Positions 35,954-45,999 of a stretch of 64,000 bases of DNA are shown piece by piece. The translations under genes were made by a program, and so were the position numbers. Below the pieces are notes generated by a model. The model was given only the letters and a program-made list of their open reading frames with translations. It was not told the origin of the DNA and ran no database searches. Location: contig NZ_JAQNDM010000002.1 of the NCBI RefSeq assembly GCF_028368975.1, positions 3,404,425 through 3,468,424 of the forward strand, read 5' to 3'. The DNA comes from Stigmatella ashevillena (lineage in GTDB: Bacteria; Myxococcota; Myxococcia; Myxococcales; Myxococcaceae). Positions within the stretch are counted from its first letter, which is position 1. Each line of letters starts with the position of its first letter.

Positions 35954-36691
35954 TTACGCGGCAGGCCGTGCATCGGTTACCGAGGCCCGCGCATCCTTGA
36001 CGCGCCACAGCGCCCACCAGGGGGTGGAGGGCGCTTCGTGGTGCTCCCAGTGGTAGCTGAAGAAGTAGCACGAGAGCATGGCCACCCAGTGGTTGCGCGG
36101 CAGGGTGCGGGCGTGGTGGGGCGCCATCTCCGGGGTCTCCGGGCGGCGGTGGGGCACGTAGGTGCCGAAGTAGAAAAGCTGGAAGGTGCCCAGCACCGCG
36201 GGCACCACCCAGAAGAGCCAGATGCGCCACTGCTCCACGCCCAGCCACCACAGGATGTTGAACTTCAACGCCATCACGCAGAACTGAATCACCGTGGCGT
36301 AGCGAACCATGAAGGTGCCCAGCCACGGCCAGAAGGATTGGGTGCGGGTCGAGAAGTCGGGATCGCTCTCACTCGTGGGGTCCGCATGGTGGGCGCGGTG
36401 GTTCACCACCAGCCGGTGGTACGAGAGCCCCGCGAAGAGGAAGCAGGCCGTTGTCCCCACCGCGTCGTTCAGCCACCGGCGGCGGCTCACCGTGCCGTGC
36501 ATCGCGTCATGGCCGGTGATGAAGAGGCCCGTGCACAGGTAGCCCTGCACCAGGATGTGCACCCAAGCGAGCGGGGAGGACCAAGAGGGTCCTCCATCCG
36601 AGAGCAACCAGACGAGGTGTCCTACCCAAGCGCCGAGAATGAACAGCGCGATGGGAACCCCCCAGGGGCCATGGTCGGCGCGAGCGCTCAT
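35954..36691 (-). CDS. CrtW-like carotenoid ketolase (membrane fatty acid desaturase fold)
   Basis: This protein of about 245 residues is a di-iron membrane oxygenase. It shows three His boxes: GHDAMHG (H61, H65), NHRAHH (H98, H101, H102) and [14 protein letters not shown] near 217-230. The order, spacing, length and the DPDFS after box 2 fit beta-carotene 4-ketolases (CrtW) better than acyl desaturases. I chose ATG 36691; ATG 36802 would overlap the upstream gene and add an unlikely basic tail. No other carotenoid genes are in the window. Substrate (carotenoid or fatty acid) is inferred only. Confidence 0.7.
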   Translation of the reverse strand: MSARADHGPWGVPIALFILGAWVGHLVWLLSDGGPSWSSPLAWVHILVQGYLCTGLFITGHDAMHGTVSRRRWLNDAVGTTACFLFAGLSYHRLVVNHRAHHADPTSESDPDFSTRTQSFWPWLGTFMVRYATVIQFCVMALKFNILWWLGVEQWRIWLFWVVPAVLGTFQLFYFGTYVPHRRPETPEMAPHHARTLPRNHWVAMLSCYFFSYHWEHHEAPSTPWWALWRVKDARASVTDARPAA

Positions 36692-36779
36692 ACGAGGCAG
36701 GTTCTGGCCATCGCCCTGCCGCCGCGCACGGAAAAACGACGCACGGCGGGAGGGCGGACAGACGGGCATGGGCCCGTGC

Positions 36780-38489
36780 CTATTTCTGAACAGCCCCGGC
36801 ACCGTACTCCTGGAGGAGCTGGTCGGCGGTGACGAAGCGCGGCGCGATGTCCACCGGGACGTTCTGGAGCTTGTCCAGCACCCGCTTCACCTCCGGCCGC
36901 ACCACGCCCTGCTTCTCCAGCAGCGCCTCGGCCTGGGCCCGGTCCCCGCGCCCTTGCAGTTCCATGAGCTGCTTGGTGAGGCTCTCGACCGAGGCCTGGA
37001 TCTTCTCGGGAACGACGGAGAACGTCCCATCCGCGTTCACCTTCACCGCGCCCGTGTCCAGGAAGTGATTGAGCTGAAGCGCCACGCCCTTGCCATGCGC
37101 CTCGTCGATACCGAAGCGGATGGAGCGGAACGCGGAGGCCAGGAACGTGGTGTACATGGTGCGCTCCAGGGACTTGTCGAGCACGCCCTTGTTCACCAGT
37201 TGCTGCAACGCCCAGAGCCCCGAGATGTCGGCCTTGGCCTCCTCGGTGGCGCTGGAGGAGACCTGGAGCGCCTGACGCACCGTGGTCTGCTTGCCCCCCA
37301 CGGTGATGGTGTGCGGCCCCAGCCCGTGCATCAGTTCGTGCATGAGGATGTGGGTGAAGAAGGCGTCGAAGGAGACGTCCTTGCGGTCCTTCGCGGGCAG
37401 CGCCACCTGGGTGATGGGCTTGAGCACCCGCTGGAACTTGGCCTCCTGCACGTTCTTGAGCATCACCCGCTTGCTGCCCTTCTCCGCCGTCACCCGCTCG
37501 TCGTTGGGCAGGTTGAAGGCGGCCGTCTGCACGCCCCGGTTCGCGTCGCCCGAGGAGAAGACGCTGTTGACGACGCTGATGGGGGCGAGCGCGCCCAGCT
37601 TCGCGTTGCGCATCTTCGGGTCGATGGGCAGGTGGTCCTCCAGCCACTGGAGCTCCCCGCTGAAGCGCGACAGCTTCTGCGTCTCCACATCGTCCCTCAG
37701 GGTGATGAAGGCCTCGAAGGCGGCCTTGTAGTTGAACCAGTTGTCCTCGTAGACCTCATAGGGCCCAATGGTGGGCTCGATGGTGGCGTCCAGCTCCATC
37801 CACGCCACCTCGCTGGCGTAATAGTCGTTGGACAGGAACGCGTCCGCCCGCGCCGAGAGGAAGGCCTGGAGCGTGGGCTGCTTCGTGAGCGCTGCCGCCT
37901 CGCGCAGCAGTTGGGCGGCCTGCGACAGCTCGCCCTGGTACTCCACGCTGTAGGGCACGGTGATGACCTTGCCATCCGGTGCACGGCGCAGCGTGGTGTA
38001 GAAGCCGGTGGCGTCGCGCTGCTGGGGCTCCGCCAGGGTCTTCACCCAGCGATCCACGTCCTCCTTGGTCGTGCCCGCGGGGTAGAAGTTGCCCGAGGCG
38101 GGGGACGCCAGGGGGACGCCGGGAATGAACGCCTGCCCCTCGTCCAGCCGGGACCAGGGCCCCTTGTTGAGCAGGAAGGCTTGCAGCCGCGCCCGGCCCA
38201 GGGGCGTCGTGTCATTGAGCAGCTCCAACAGCAGGGACTCGTTTCCCGCCCAGGCCTGGCGCAGGAACAGCACATCCATCAGCCGGGCCGCCTGGATCGT
38301 CTTCGCCAGCGCCCGCTTCTCGTTGTCCGGGAGCTTCGACAGGTCGACCTTGAGGTCCACCGGGGCAAAGCGCGCCGTCATGCGCTGGAGCTGGGCGACG
38401 GTGGGGTACGCCGGGGAAGCGGGTTCCGCGGCCTGAACGGCGCCCGCCAGGAGCACCGCCGTGAGGAGTGACAGGAGGTTGCGTGTCAT
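36780..38489 (-). CDS. DPP III-like (family M49-related) zinc metallopeptidase, secreted
   Basis: This 569-residue protein has a signal peptide (cut after about A20 or A21). HELMHGLGP at 384-392 supplies two zinc ligands and catalytic Glu, and EEAKAD at 416-421 supplies the third ligand, matching the HELLGH/EECRAE layout of dipeptidyl peptidase III. Here the first motif is HExxH, not the HExxxH of classical M49. YEDNWFNYKAAFEAF and the long helical N-terminal half also fit the family. It would act outside the cytoplasm, unlike classical DPP III. It ends 88 bp before the CrtW-like gene on the same strand. Confidence 0.78.
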   Translation of the reverse strand: MTRNLLSLLTAVLLAGAVQAAEPASPAYPTVAQLQRMTARFAPVDLKVDLSKLPDNEKRALAKTIQAARLMDVLFLRQAWAGNESLLLELLNDTTPLGRARLQAFLLNKGPWSRLDEGQAFIPGVPLASPASGNFYPAGTTKEDVDRWVKTLAEPQQRDATGFYTTLRRAPDGKVITVPYSVEYQGELSQAAQLLREAAALTKQPTLQAFLSARADAFLSNDYYASEVAWMELDATIEPTIGPYEVYEDNWFNYKAAFEAFITLRDDVETQKLSRFSGELQWLEDHLPIDPKMRNAKLGALAPISVVNSVFSSGDANRGVQTAAFNLPNDERVTAEKGSKRVMLKNVQEAKFQRVLKPITQVALPAKDRKDVSFDAFFTHILMHELMHGLGPHTITVGGKQTTVRQALQVSSSATEEAKADISGLWALQQLVNKGVLDKSLERTMYTTFLASAFRSIRFGIDEAHGKGVALQLNHFLDTGAVKVNADGTFSVVPEKIQASVESLTKQLMELQGRGDRAQAEALLEKQGVVRPEVKRVLDKLQNVPVDIAPRFVTADQLLQEYGAGAVQK

Positions 38490-38621
38490 GGCCGGGAGTC
38501 ATACCCCTCCCCCAAGGCCTCCTGCGGGAAAAATTCCCCACTGTTTCCGGACTCGACAAGCCCTCAGGGATGGTTAAGGGGAACGCGACAGGCTGCCCCT
38601 CATTGGGCGCCCGGAGGCTCC

Positions 38622-40541
38622 ATGTCCGTCGAAACCCCACGGGAAACCCACTCTTTCCAGGCTGAAATCAATCAGCTGCTCCACCTGGTCATCAATTCTC
38701 TCTACAGCCACAAGGAGATTTTCCTCCGTGAGCTGGTGTCCAACGCGTCCGACGCGCTGGACAAGCTGCGCTTCCGCTCCATCACCGAGCCCGAGCTGCT
38801 CGGGGACCAGTCCGCGCTGGAAATCCACATCCTCCCGGATGCGGAGAAGGGCACGCTCACCATCGAGGACACCGGCGTCGGCATGAGCCACGACGAGCTG
38901 GTGAAGAACCTGGGCACCATCGCCCACTCGGGCTCGCGCGAGTTCCTGGAGCTGCTCTCCCAGCGCGGCCAGAAGGACGTCAGCCTCATCGGCCAGTTCG
39001 GCGTGGGCTTCTACAGCGCCTACCTCGTCGCCGACCGGGTGGAAGTGGTCAGTCGGGCAGCCGGCGCAGACAGCCAGGCCTGGCGGTGGACGTCCGAGGC
39101 CAAGGGCACCTTCACCGTGGAGCCCGCCGAGCGCGCCACCCGCGGCACCGCCGTCACCCTCCACCTGAAGGAGGACCAGAAGGAGTTCCTGGACGAGTGG
39201 CGCCTGCGCCAGCTCATCACCCAGTACTCGGACTACGTGGGCCATCCCATCCAACTGCTGGTGAAGAAGACCACCGACGTCATCGACCCGCAGACGGGCC
39301 AGAAGACCGTCACCACGGCGCTCGAGACCGTCAACAAGGCGAGCGCCCTCTGGCAGCGCCCCAAGTCCGAGCTCACCGACGAGAAGTACCAGGAGTTCTA
39401 CAAGCAGCTCACCCACGACTTCGAGCCGCCGCTCACGTGGACGCACTTCAAGACGGACGGCAACCAGCAGTTCACCGGGCTGCTCTTCGTGCCCAAGCGC
39501 AAGCCGTTTGACATGGACGCCGCCTCCAAGCGGCGCGGCGTGCGGCTGTTCGTCAAGCGCGTCTTCATCATGGATGACTGCGAGGAGATCCTCCCGCCCT
39601 GGCTGCGCTTCGTGCGCGGCGTGGTGGACTCGGACGACCTGCCGCTCAACGTCTCGCGCGAGCTGCTCCAGGACTCCGCCGTGGTGCGCTCCATCCGCAA
39701 GCACGTCGTCAAGAAGACGCTGGACCAGTTGGAGAAGCTCGCCAAGGACAAGCCCGAGGACTACCTGACGTTCTGGAAGAACTTCGGCGTCACCCTCAAG
39801 GAGGGGCTCGCCGCCGACAGCGAGCAGCGCGAGAAGCTGGGCTCGCTGGTGCGCTACGAGAGCAGCAGCCAGGAGGGGCTCACCTCGCTGGCCGACTACG
39901 TCTCCCGCATGAAGGAAGGCCAGCAGGCCATCTATTACGCCTATGGCGAGTCGCGCAAAGCGCTGGAGGGCTCGCCCCACCTGGAGACGCTCACCAAGCG
40001 GGGCTACGAGGTCCTCTTCATGACCGACCCCGTGGACGAGTGGGCCGCCCAGGGGCTGAGCGAGTTCGCAGACAAGCCGCTGGTGTCCGCGCTCCAGGCG
40101 GACCTGAAGATCCAGGCCACCGAGGAGGAGAAGAAGCAGCAGGAAGAGCACGCCAAGGGCCTGGGGCCCCTCACCGAGCGGATGAAAGAGGTGCTCAAGG
40201 AGTCCGTTCGCGAGGTGCGCGTGTCGGACCGGCTCACGGACTCGCCGGTGTGCCTGGTGCTCCCCGAGGGCGGCTCCCCCGCGTTCCTGGAGCGGCTCCT
40301 CAAGGAGAACGGGCGCAACGCGCAACGCGCCAAGCGCATCCTCGAGGTGAACCCCACCCACCCCGTCGTCGAGCACCTGCGCAAGCTGCACGAGCGCGAT
40401 GCGTCCTCCGAGCGGCTGACCGAGTGGATCGAGATGCTGCATGACCAGGCCCTGCTCACCGAGGGCAGCGGGCTGGAGGATCCCAACCGCTTCGCCCGGC
40501 GGATGACCGCGCTGCTGACCCAGGTGGCCGCCCAGGCCTGA
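38622..40541 (+). CDS. htpG: Molecular chaperone HtpG (bacterial Hsp90)
   Basis: This 639-residue ATP-dependent chaperone has the GHKL ATP-binding motifs [28 protein letters not shown] and [16 protein letters not shown] in the N-terminal domain. The middle domain follows ([29 protein letters not shown]), then a full C-terminal dimerisation domain. It lacks the MEEVD tail of eukaryotic Hsp90, as expected. ATG 38622 follows GGAGG. It is monocistronic, with a 132-bp divergent gap to the DPP III-like gene. Confidence 0.96.
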
Positions 40542-40580
40542 GCCCGTTGACCCGGGGAGGGGAGCGCCAGCGTGCCTCCC

Positions 40581-41198
40581 CTACCCCAGGAGCGCGATCA
40601 TCATCACCGTCCAGAGCCCGTGGCTCACCACTGGGGCCACGAGCGTCTGGCGCCACTCGGTCATCCCTCCCCAGACAAGGAAGGTGGGCAGCGCCACCAG
40701 GGCCAGCTCCCACGCTCCCACCAGGAGGTAGGACAGGCACAGCAGCCCCGTCGACAGCACCGCGCGAAGCAGCGGGCCGACTTTGGGCCTCAAGGCCGTT
40801 TGCACCACGCCGTGCCAGAACACCTCCTCCGCTGGCACGACGAGCAACCCCACGCCGGCGAGCGCCGCAGCGCTGAGCTCCCTTGCCTGCCCGGTCAGCG
40901 TTTCCACGGGCTGGCAGAGCGGCCACGAAGCGCCCGCGCATCCCCCCCAGGCCACCGCCAGCGACACCCCCACCATCGCCGCGCCTACCGCCGCCCCCCA
41001 CAGCACCTCCCTCCCCATGGACCGGGGCAATCGCCGGGGAGACCCCAGGGCCTTCCATGAGAGGCCCCCCCACGCCAGGCAGTAGACCGGGCCCACGAGG
41101 TAGAAGCCCTCGGGACGCACCCGGACGAGCACGGCCCACGCGAGTGCCGCCACACTGGCCATCACCGTCCATTTCACGTGCGTAGACGATTCACCCAC
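40581..41198 (-). CDS. CPBP-family intramembrane metalloprotease
   Basis: This 205-residue protein has several TM helices and the CPBP (Abi/CAAX-protease-like) motifs: VVPAEEVFWHG with E124/E125, and LPTFLVWGG then VVSHGLWTVMM with the conserved His. In motif 1 the usual Arg of EExxxR is His129. CPBP proteins include CAAX-processing-like proteases and immunity or abortive-infection proteins. The start is GTG 41198. It is convergent with htpG, and a 331-bp gap separates it from trpD. Confidence 0.8.
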   Translation of the reverse strand: MGESSTHVKWTVMASVAALAWAVLVRVRPEGFYLVGPVYCLAWGGLSWKALGSPRRLPRSMGREVLWGAAVGAAMVGVSLAVAWGGCAGASWPLCQPVETLTGQARELSAAALAGVGLLVVPAEEVFWHGVVQTALRPKVGPLLRAVLSTGLLCLSYLLVGAWELALVALPTFLVWGGMTEWRQTLVAPVVSHGLWTVMMIALLG

Positions 41199-41529
41199 AC
41201 TTCCTCCCTTGTCCTGACCACAGGCGGCCAGCCGTCAAGAGTGAAACCCTTCAACGTCACTTGATTTGCTTCTCGGCCGCAAGGGACACTCCCACCACCG
41301 TGAGCACTCCGCCAGGAGGCGCCCTCCCTGGCTCGGTGCCACGCGGCCCATGAGTCCTCCCGTCGGAACCGCCGCGCGGGAGCAACGGAGACCAGCACCC
41401 CATGTGGATCATGCGATCTCGGATGCGGCAGCCCAAGACATCGAACAGGCCGTCGACTATGCCGATGGGGCGCGCGCCATCCCCGAGCGCATCGGGCACG
41501 ATGGGGCGAAGCGAGGAGAGGGGGCGGCC
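41199..41529. other. 331-bp gap upstream of trpD
   Basis: No separate gene is supported. The + frame of trpD stays open back to 41266, so a longer trpD (for example from ATG 41350) cannot be ruled out. A 10-bp direct repeat CGATGGGGCG occurs at 41463-41472 and 41499-41508, and GGCGCGCGCC (41469-41478) is a perfect palindrome. I saw no Trp-codon-rich leader peptide and no convincing promoter. Confidence 0.5.
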
Positions 41530-42558
41530 ATGACACTCAAAGAGGCGCTGGGCATCGTGCTGAACCGACGCGACCTGACCCGCCAGGAGATGGCCACGGT
41601 CATGGGCCTGATGCTCGCTGGAGAGGCCACGGCCGCGCAGGTGGGAGCGCTGGCCGCCGCGCTCCGGATGAAGGGGGAGACGGAAGATGAGCTCCTCGGG
41701 GCCGCCGAAGCCATGCGGGAGCGCGCCGCGAAGCTCTCGGTCAAGGCCGAGGTGGTGCTGGACACGTGCGGCACGGGAGGCGATGGCGCCCACACCTTCA
41801 ACATCTCCACCGCGGTGGCCTTCGTGACGGCGGGCGCCGGGGTAACCGTGGCCAAGCATGGCAACCGCGCCGTCTCCAGCCGCTGCGGCAGCGCGGATGT
41901 GCTGGAGGCCCTGGGCCTGCCCATGGACCGGCCCCACGCGTCCATCTCCCGGGACATCGAGGAGCATGGGCTGGGCTTCCTCTTCGCGCCCGCGCACCAC
42001 AGCGCGATGAGACACGTGGCGCAGGCCCGCCGGGAAATGGGGTTCCACAACCTCTTCAACTTGCTGGGCCCCCTCACGAACCCCGCCGGGGCACGCTACC
42101 AACTGCTGGGCACCTTCGCCGGGGAGCGCTTGTCCCAGACGGCCCAGGTGCTGAAGCGGCTGGGCAGCCGACGCGCCTGGGTGGTCCACGGCCAGGATGG
42201 GCTGGACGAGATTTCTCCCTGTTGTCCCTCCGAGGTCGCGGATCTCCGGGAGGACGGCACGGTGAGCCGCTTCACCATCGTCCCCGAGGACGTCGGGCTG
42301 GAGCGGGTGCCCCGGGAGGCCATCGCCGGAGGGGACGCGAAGGAGAATGCGCAGATGCTGCGGGCGCTGCTGGACGGGGAGCGCTCCGGGGTTCGCACCG
42401 CCGTGCTGCTCAATGCGGGCGCGGCGATGGTCGTTGTCGGAAAAGCAGCGGATCTCCGCGAGGGTGTCCAGCGAGCCGAAGAGTCGATCGACTCTGGAGC
42501 AGCGGCTCGCAAGCTCGCGGCGATCATCCAGGGAGCTGTCTCGGAGAAACACGAATGA
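41530..42558 (+). CDS. trpD: Anthranilate phosphoribosyltransferase
   Basis: This 342-residue enzyme joins anthranilate to PRPP in step 2 of tryptophan synthesis. LDTCGTGGDGAHTFNIST is the PRPP/Mg-binding signature (about 78-95), followed by VAKHGNRAVSSRCGSADVLE and FHNLFNLLGPLTNP. ATG 41530 has a GGAGAGGGGG ribosome-binding site and gives the normal family length. It is the first gene of trpDCFBA; its stop overlaps the trpC start as ATGA (42555-42558). Confidence 0.95.
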   Translation: MTLKEALGIVLNRRDLTRQEMATVMGLMLAGEATAAQVGALAAALRMKGETEDELLGAAEAMRERAAKLSVKAEVVLDTCGTGGDGAHTFNISTAVAFVTAGAGVTVAKHGNRAVSSRCGSADVLEALGLPMDRPHASISRDIEEHGLGFLFAPAHHSAMRHVAQARREMGFHNLFNLLGPLTNPAGARYQLLGTFAGERLSQTAQVLKRLGSRRAWVVHGQDGLDEISPCCPSEVADLREDGTVSRFTIVPEDVGLERVPREAIAGGDAKENAQMLRALLDGERSGVRTAVLLNAGAAMVVVGKAADLREGVQRAEESIDSGAAARKLAAIIQGAVSEKHE

Positions 42559-43334
42559 ATCTGCTCGCGGAAATCTTCGCACGCAAGCGCAGGGAGCTCG
42601 CCGCGCGAGCCCCCCTGAGTGCACGGGTGCGCCCCCCTGGCCGGGACTTCACGGCGGCCCTGCTCCAACGCCGTCCGGAAGCCGTGGTGAACGTCATCGC
42701 CGAGGTGAAGCGGCGCAGCCCCTCGGGAGGCCCCTTCCCCCACCCGGATCTCGTCCGGGTGGCCCAGGGCTACGAGGCCGCGGGGGCCTGCGCCATCAGC
42801 GTCCTCACGGATGACGTGGACTTCGGGGGCAGCCTCGAGGACCTGGATCAAGTCCGGGCCGCGGTGGGACTTCCCGTGCTGCGCAAGGACTTCCTGGTCG
42901 CCTCTCAAGAGGTGGAGGAGAGCGCGGCGATGGGCGCGGACGCGGTGCTGCTCATCGCGGACTCCCTCGAGGATGGGCTCCTGCGGGAGATGATCGCCAC
43001 GGCGAAGGCCTGCCGGGTGGCGGCCCTGGTGGAAGCGCACACGTCGGCGCACGCCGAGCGGGCGTTGGCGGCGGGCGCGGAGCTGGTGGGCATCAACAAC
43101 CGGGACTTGTCCTCGCTGCGCACGGACACGGCCACGGCGCTCCGGGTGATGCCCCGGCTGCGGGCCCGGGCCCGGGGGCTGGTGGCCGAGAGCGGGCTGA
43201 AGACCGCGGCGGACTTCGCGGCGGCGCAAGCGGCGGGCGCGGACGCGGTGCTGGTGGGCGAGTCCCTGCTGCGAGACGCGGATCCCGGCCGGGCGCTGGC
43301 GCGGCTGCTGGCCGCGGGGGACGGCACGAAGTGA
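42555..43334 (+). CDS. trpC: Indole-3-glycerol-phosphate synthase
   Basis: This 259-residue TIM-barrel enzyme converts CdRP to indole-glycerol phosphate. IAEVKRRSPSGGPF holds the catalytic Lys/Glu region. LRKDFLVASQEV, LVEAHTSAHAERA, LVGINNRDLSSL and LVAESGLKTAADF are all family signatures. It is the second gene of trpDCFBA and overlaps its neighbours by 4 bp on each side (ATGA, GTGA), so expression is translationally coupled. It is not fused to trpF, unlike in enterobacteria. Confidence 0.95.
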   Translation: MNLLAEIFARKRRELAARAPLSARVRPPGRDFTAALLQRRPEAVVNVIAEVKRRSPSGGPFPHPDLVRVAQGYEAAGACAISVLTDDVDFGGSLEDLDQVRAAVGLPVLRKDFLVASQEVEESAAMGADAVLLIADSLEDGLLREMIATAKACRVAALVEAHTSAHAERALAAGAELVGINNRDLSSLRTDTATALRVMPRLRARARGLVAESGLKTAADFAAAQAAGADAVLVGESLLRDADPGRALARLLAAGDGTK

Positions 43335-43969
43335 ACGTCCGGGTGAAGATCTGCGGGATCACCCGGCCGGAGGATGCTCGCGCGGCGTGGGCCGCGGGCG
43401 CGGACGCGCTGGGGCTGAATTTCTATCCCCGCTCGCCCCGCTACGTCGAACCCGGCCCGGCGGCCGCCCTGGCACGGACCCGTCCCGCCCTGGGCTCGGT
43501 GGTGGGCGTCTTCGTCAACGAGTCCCCAGTCACCATCCTCGCGCGGGTGCGTGAGTGTGGCCTCACCGCGGTGCAGCTCCATGGAGACGAGCCGCCCGAG
43601 GCCTGCACAGGCTATGGGGTGCCCATCATCAAGGCCCTACGCGTGCGCGGGGAGGAGGATGTGGAGCGGGCGCGCACGTACGTGGGGGTGGGGGACGTGG
43701 CGGCGTTGCTGCTGGACGGCGCGGCGCCCGGCTACGGAGGCGGAGGCGTGACGTTCGATTGGAGCCTGGTGGCGCGGCTGACGGACGCGGGCGTTCCGGT
43801 GCTGGTGGCGGGCGGACTGACACCGGGCAATGTGGCCGAGGCCGTCCGGGCCACGCGCCCCTATGGTGTGGACGTGGCGAGCGGGGTGGAGTCCAGCCCT
43901 GGTATCAAGGACGTGGATGCGGTGCGGACGTTCATTCGCGCCGCCAAGGCGCTGAACCTCGGGGAGTGA
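43331..43969 (+). CDS. trpF: Phosphoribosylanthranilate isomerase
   Basis: This 212-residue TIM-barrel enzyme isomerises PRA to Cd[15 protein letters not shown] with the catalytic Cys, [26 protein letters not shown] and [15 protein letters not shown] near the end are diagnostic. GTG 43331 overlaps the trpC stop; trpB starts 4 bp after its stop. The codons are extremely GC-rich, typical of this operon. Confidence 0.95.
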   Translation: MNVRVKICGITRPEDARAAWAAGADALGLNFYPRSPRYVEPGPAAALARTRPALGSVVGVFVNESPVTILARVRECGLTAVQLHGDEPPEACTGYGVPIIKALRVRGEEDVERARTYVGVGDVAALLLDGAAPGYGGGGVTFDWSLVARLTDAGVPVLVAGGLTPGNVAEAVRATRPYGVDVASGVESSPGIKDVDAVRTFIRAAKALNLGE

Positions 43970-43973
43970 CACC

Positions 43974-45188
43974 ATGAGCATCGAGACCTCGGCCACCGTT
44001 GGCCGCTTTGGCCCCTTCGGCGGCCGCTATGTGCCGGAGACGCTCGTCCCGGCCCTGCTGGAGCTGGAGGAGGCCTACGCCGCGGCCCGGGCGGACCCGG
44101 CCTTTGGCAAGCAGGTCACCCAGGTCCTCAAGGAGTTCGTGGGCCGGGAGACGCCGCTGACGCCCGCACACCGGCTCACCGCGGCCTGGGGCGGCGCGCA
44201 GGTGTGGCTCAAGCGAGAGGATCTGGCGCACACGGGCGCGCACAAGATCAACAACACCATCGGCCAGGTGCTGCTGGCGCTGCGGATGGGCAAGAAGCGC
44301 ATCATCGCGGAGACGGGCGCGGGCCAGCATGGCGTGGCCACGGCCACCGCCTGTGCGCTCTTCGGCCTGCCGTGCGAGGTGTACATGGGCGCGCTGGACG
44401 TGGAGCGCCAGGCGCTCAACGTCTTCCGCATGCGCGCCCTGGGCGCCACGGTCCGTCCAGTGGAGCTGGGGTCGAAGACGCTGAAGGACGCGATGAACGA
44501 GGCCATGCGCACCTGGGTCTCCCAGGTCCAGGACACGCACTACGTCATCGGCAGCGCGGCGGGGCCGCATCCCTACCCCACCATCGTCCGGGACTTCCAA
44601 GCCATCATCGGCCAGGAGGTGCGGACGCAATCCCAGGCCCTCTTCGGGCGCCTGCCAGATGCCATCATCGCCTGCGTGGGCGGCGGCTCGAACGCCATCG
44701 GCGTGCTCCACCCCTTCATCGGCGACAAGCAGGTGCGGCTGGTGGGTGTCGAAGCCGGAGGCCACGGCCTGAACACCCAGCAGCACGGCGCGTCGCTGAC
44801 GCTCGGCACGGAAGGGGTGCTCCACGGCTCGCGCTCGCTGGTGCTCCAGGATGAGAACGGGCAGATCCAGGAGGCCCACTCCATCTCCGCCGGTCTGGAC
44901 TACCCGGGCGTGGGGCCGGAGCTGGCCTTCCTGGTGAAGACGGGCCGCATGGAGATCCGCACGGCGACGGATGACGAGGCACTTCAGGCCTTCTACGAGG
45001 TGTCGCGCTCCGAGGGCATCCTGCCGGCGCTGGAGACCTCCCATGCCTTCGCGCGCGGGGCGGAGCTGGCGCGCGAGCTGGGCAAGGGCAAGCACCTGGT
45101 CATCAACTGCTCGGGCCGCGGCGACAAGGACGTGGCCACCATCGCGGCCCGGGGCATCCCCGCGGCCATCACGGGGAACAAGTCATGA
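43974..45188 (+). CDS. trpB: Tryptophan synthase beta chain
   Basis: This 404-residue PLP enzyme condenses indole with serine. [13 protein letters not shown] is the N-terminal signature. HTGAHKINN carries the PLP Lys91, [14 protein letters not shown] carries the catalytic Glu, and VGGGSNAIG binds PLP phosphate. It pairs with TrpA, whose ATG overlaps its stop (45185-45188), giving the expected coupled heterotetramer subunits. This is the standard TrpB1 type. Confidence 0.96.
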   Translation: MSIETSATVGRFGPFGGRYVPETLVPALLELEEAYAAARADPAFGKQVTQVLKEFVGRETPLTPAHRLTAAWGGAQVWLKREDLAHTGAHKINNTIGQVLLALRMGKKRIIAETGAGQHGVATATACALFGLPCEVYMGALDVERQALNVFRMRALGATVRPVELGSKTLKDAMNEAMRTWVSQVQDTHYVIGSAAGPHPYPTIVRDFQAIIGQEVRTQSQALFGRLPDAIIACVGGGSNAIGVLHPFIGDKQVRLVGVEAGGHGLNTQQHGASLTLGTEGVLHGSRSLVLQDENGQIQEAHSISAGLDYPGVGPELAFLVKTGRMEIRTATDDEALQAFYEVSRSEGILPALETSHAFARGAELARELGKGKHLVINCSGRGDKDVATIAARGIPAAITGNKS

Positions 45189-45976
45189 GTGGAGAGATCG
45201 CGGCGGCCTTTGCAAAGGCGAAGGCGCGGGGCGAAGGCGCGCTGGTGGCGTACGCCATGGCCGGAGATCCGGATCTGCCCCGCTCGGTGGATGTCTTCGC
45301 GGCCATGGTGGAAGGCGGCGCGGACATCCTGGAGATCGGCGTGGCGTTCAGCGATCCCATCGCGGACGGGCCCGTCATCCAGGAGGCCTCGGAGCGGGCG
45401 CTGAAGGCCGGTGCGTCGCTGAAGCGCGTGCTGAACGAGGTGGTGCCCGAGGTGCGCAAGCGCTGCCCCGAGACGCCGCTCGTGGTGATGACGTACATCA
45501 ACGTGGTGATGGCGCTGGGTGAGGAGAAGTACGCGAAGCTGGCGCGCGAGAAGGGCATCTCCGGCACCATCCTCCCCGACCTGCCTCCGGAGGAGAGCGT
45601 GGGGATCCGCGCGGCCTTCGACGCAGTGGGGTTGGATCTCATCCCGCTGTGCGCGCCGACCACGCCTCCGGCGCGCGCCGAGGCGATTGCCCGGGACGCC
45701 CGTGGCTTCGTGTACTGCGTGTCCGTGGCGGGCGTGACGGGCATGCGCGCCGAGCTGCCGGTGGACCTGTCCTCACGGCTCGAACTGGTGAAGCGGGCCT
45801 CGCCGGTGCCCATCACGGCCGGCTTTGGCATCTCCACCGCCGAGCAGGCACGCGCCATCGGTGCACATGCGGATGGCGTGGTGGTGGGCAGTGCCCTGGT
45901 GCGCGCGGCGCATGCGGACGGCCCGGCGGCAGCACGTCAGCTCTGCGCGGAGATCAAACGTGGCCTGAAGCGGTAA
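45185..45976 (+). CDS. trpA: Tryptophan synthase alpha chain
   Basis: This 263-residue TIM-barrel subunit cleaves indole-glycerol phosphate and passes indole to Trp[33 protein letters not shown] (catalytic Glu and Asp region), [12 protein letters not shown] and [14 protein letters not shown] are family signatures. It is the last gene of trpDCFBA and converges on the TOPRIM-like gene 23 bp away. No clear terminator is seen in the short gap. Confidence 0.95.
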   Translation: MSGEIAAAFAKAKARGEGALVAYAMAGDPDLPRSVDVFAAMVEGGADILEIGVAFSDPIADGPVIQEASERALKAGASLKRVLNEVVPEVRKRCPETPLVVMTYINVVMALGEEKYAKLAREKGISGTILPDLPPEESVGIRAAFDAVGLDLIPLCAPTTPPARAEAIARDARGFVYCVSVAGVTGMRAELPVDLSSRLELVKRASPVPITAGFGISTAEQARAIGAHADGVVVGSALVRAAHADGPAAARQLCAEIKRGLKR

Positions 45977-45999
45977 CTCAACCGTTCAGGCCGTTCGGC

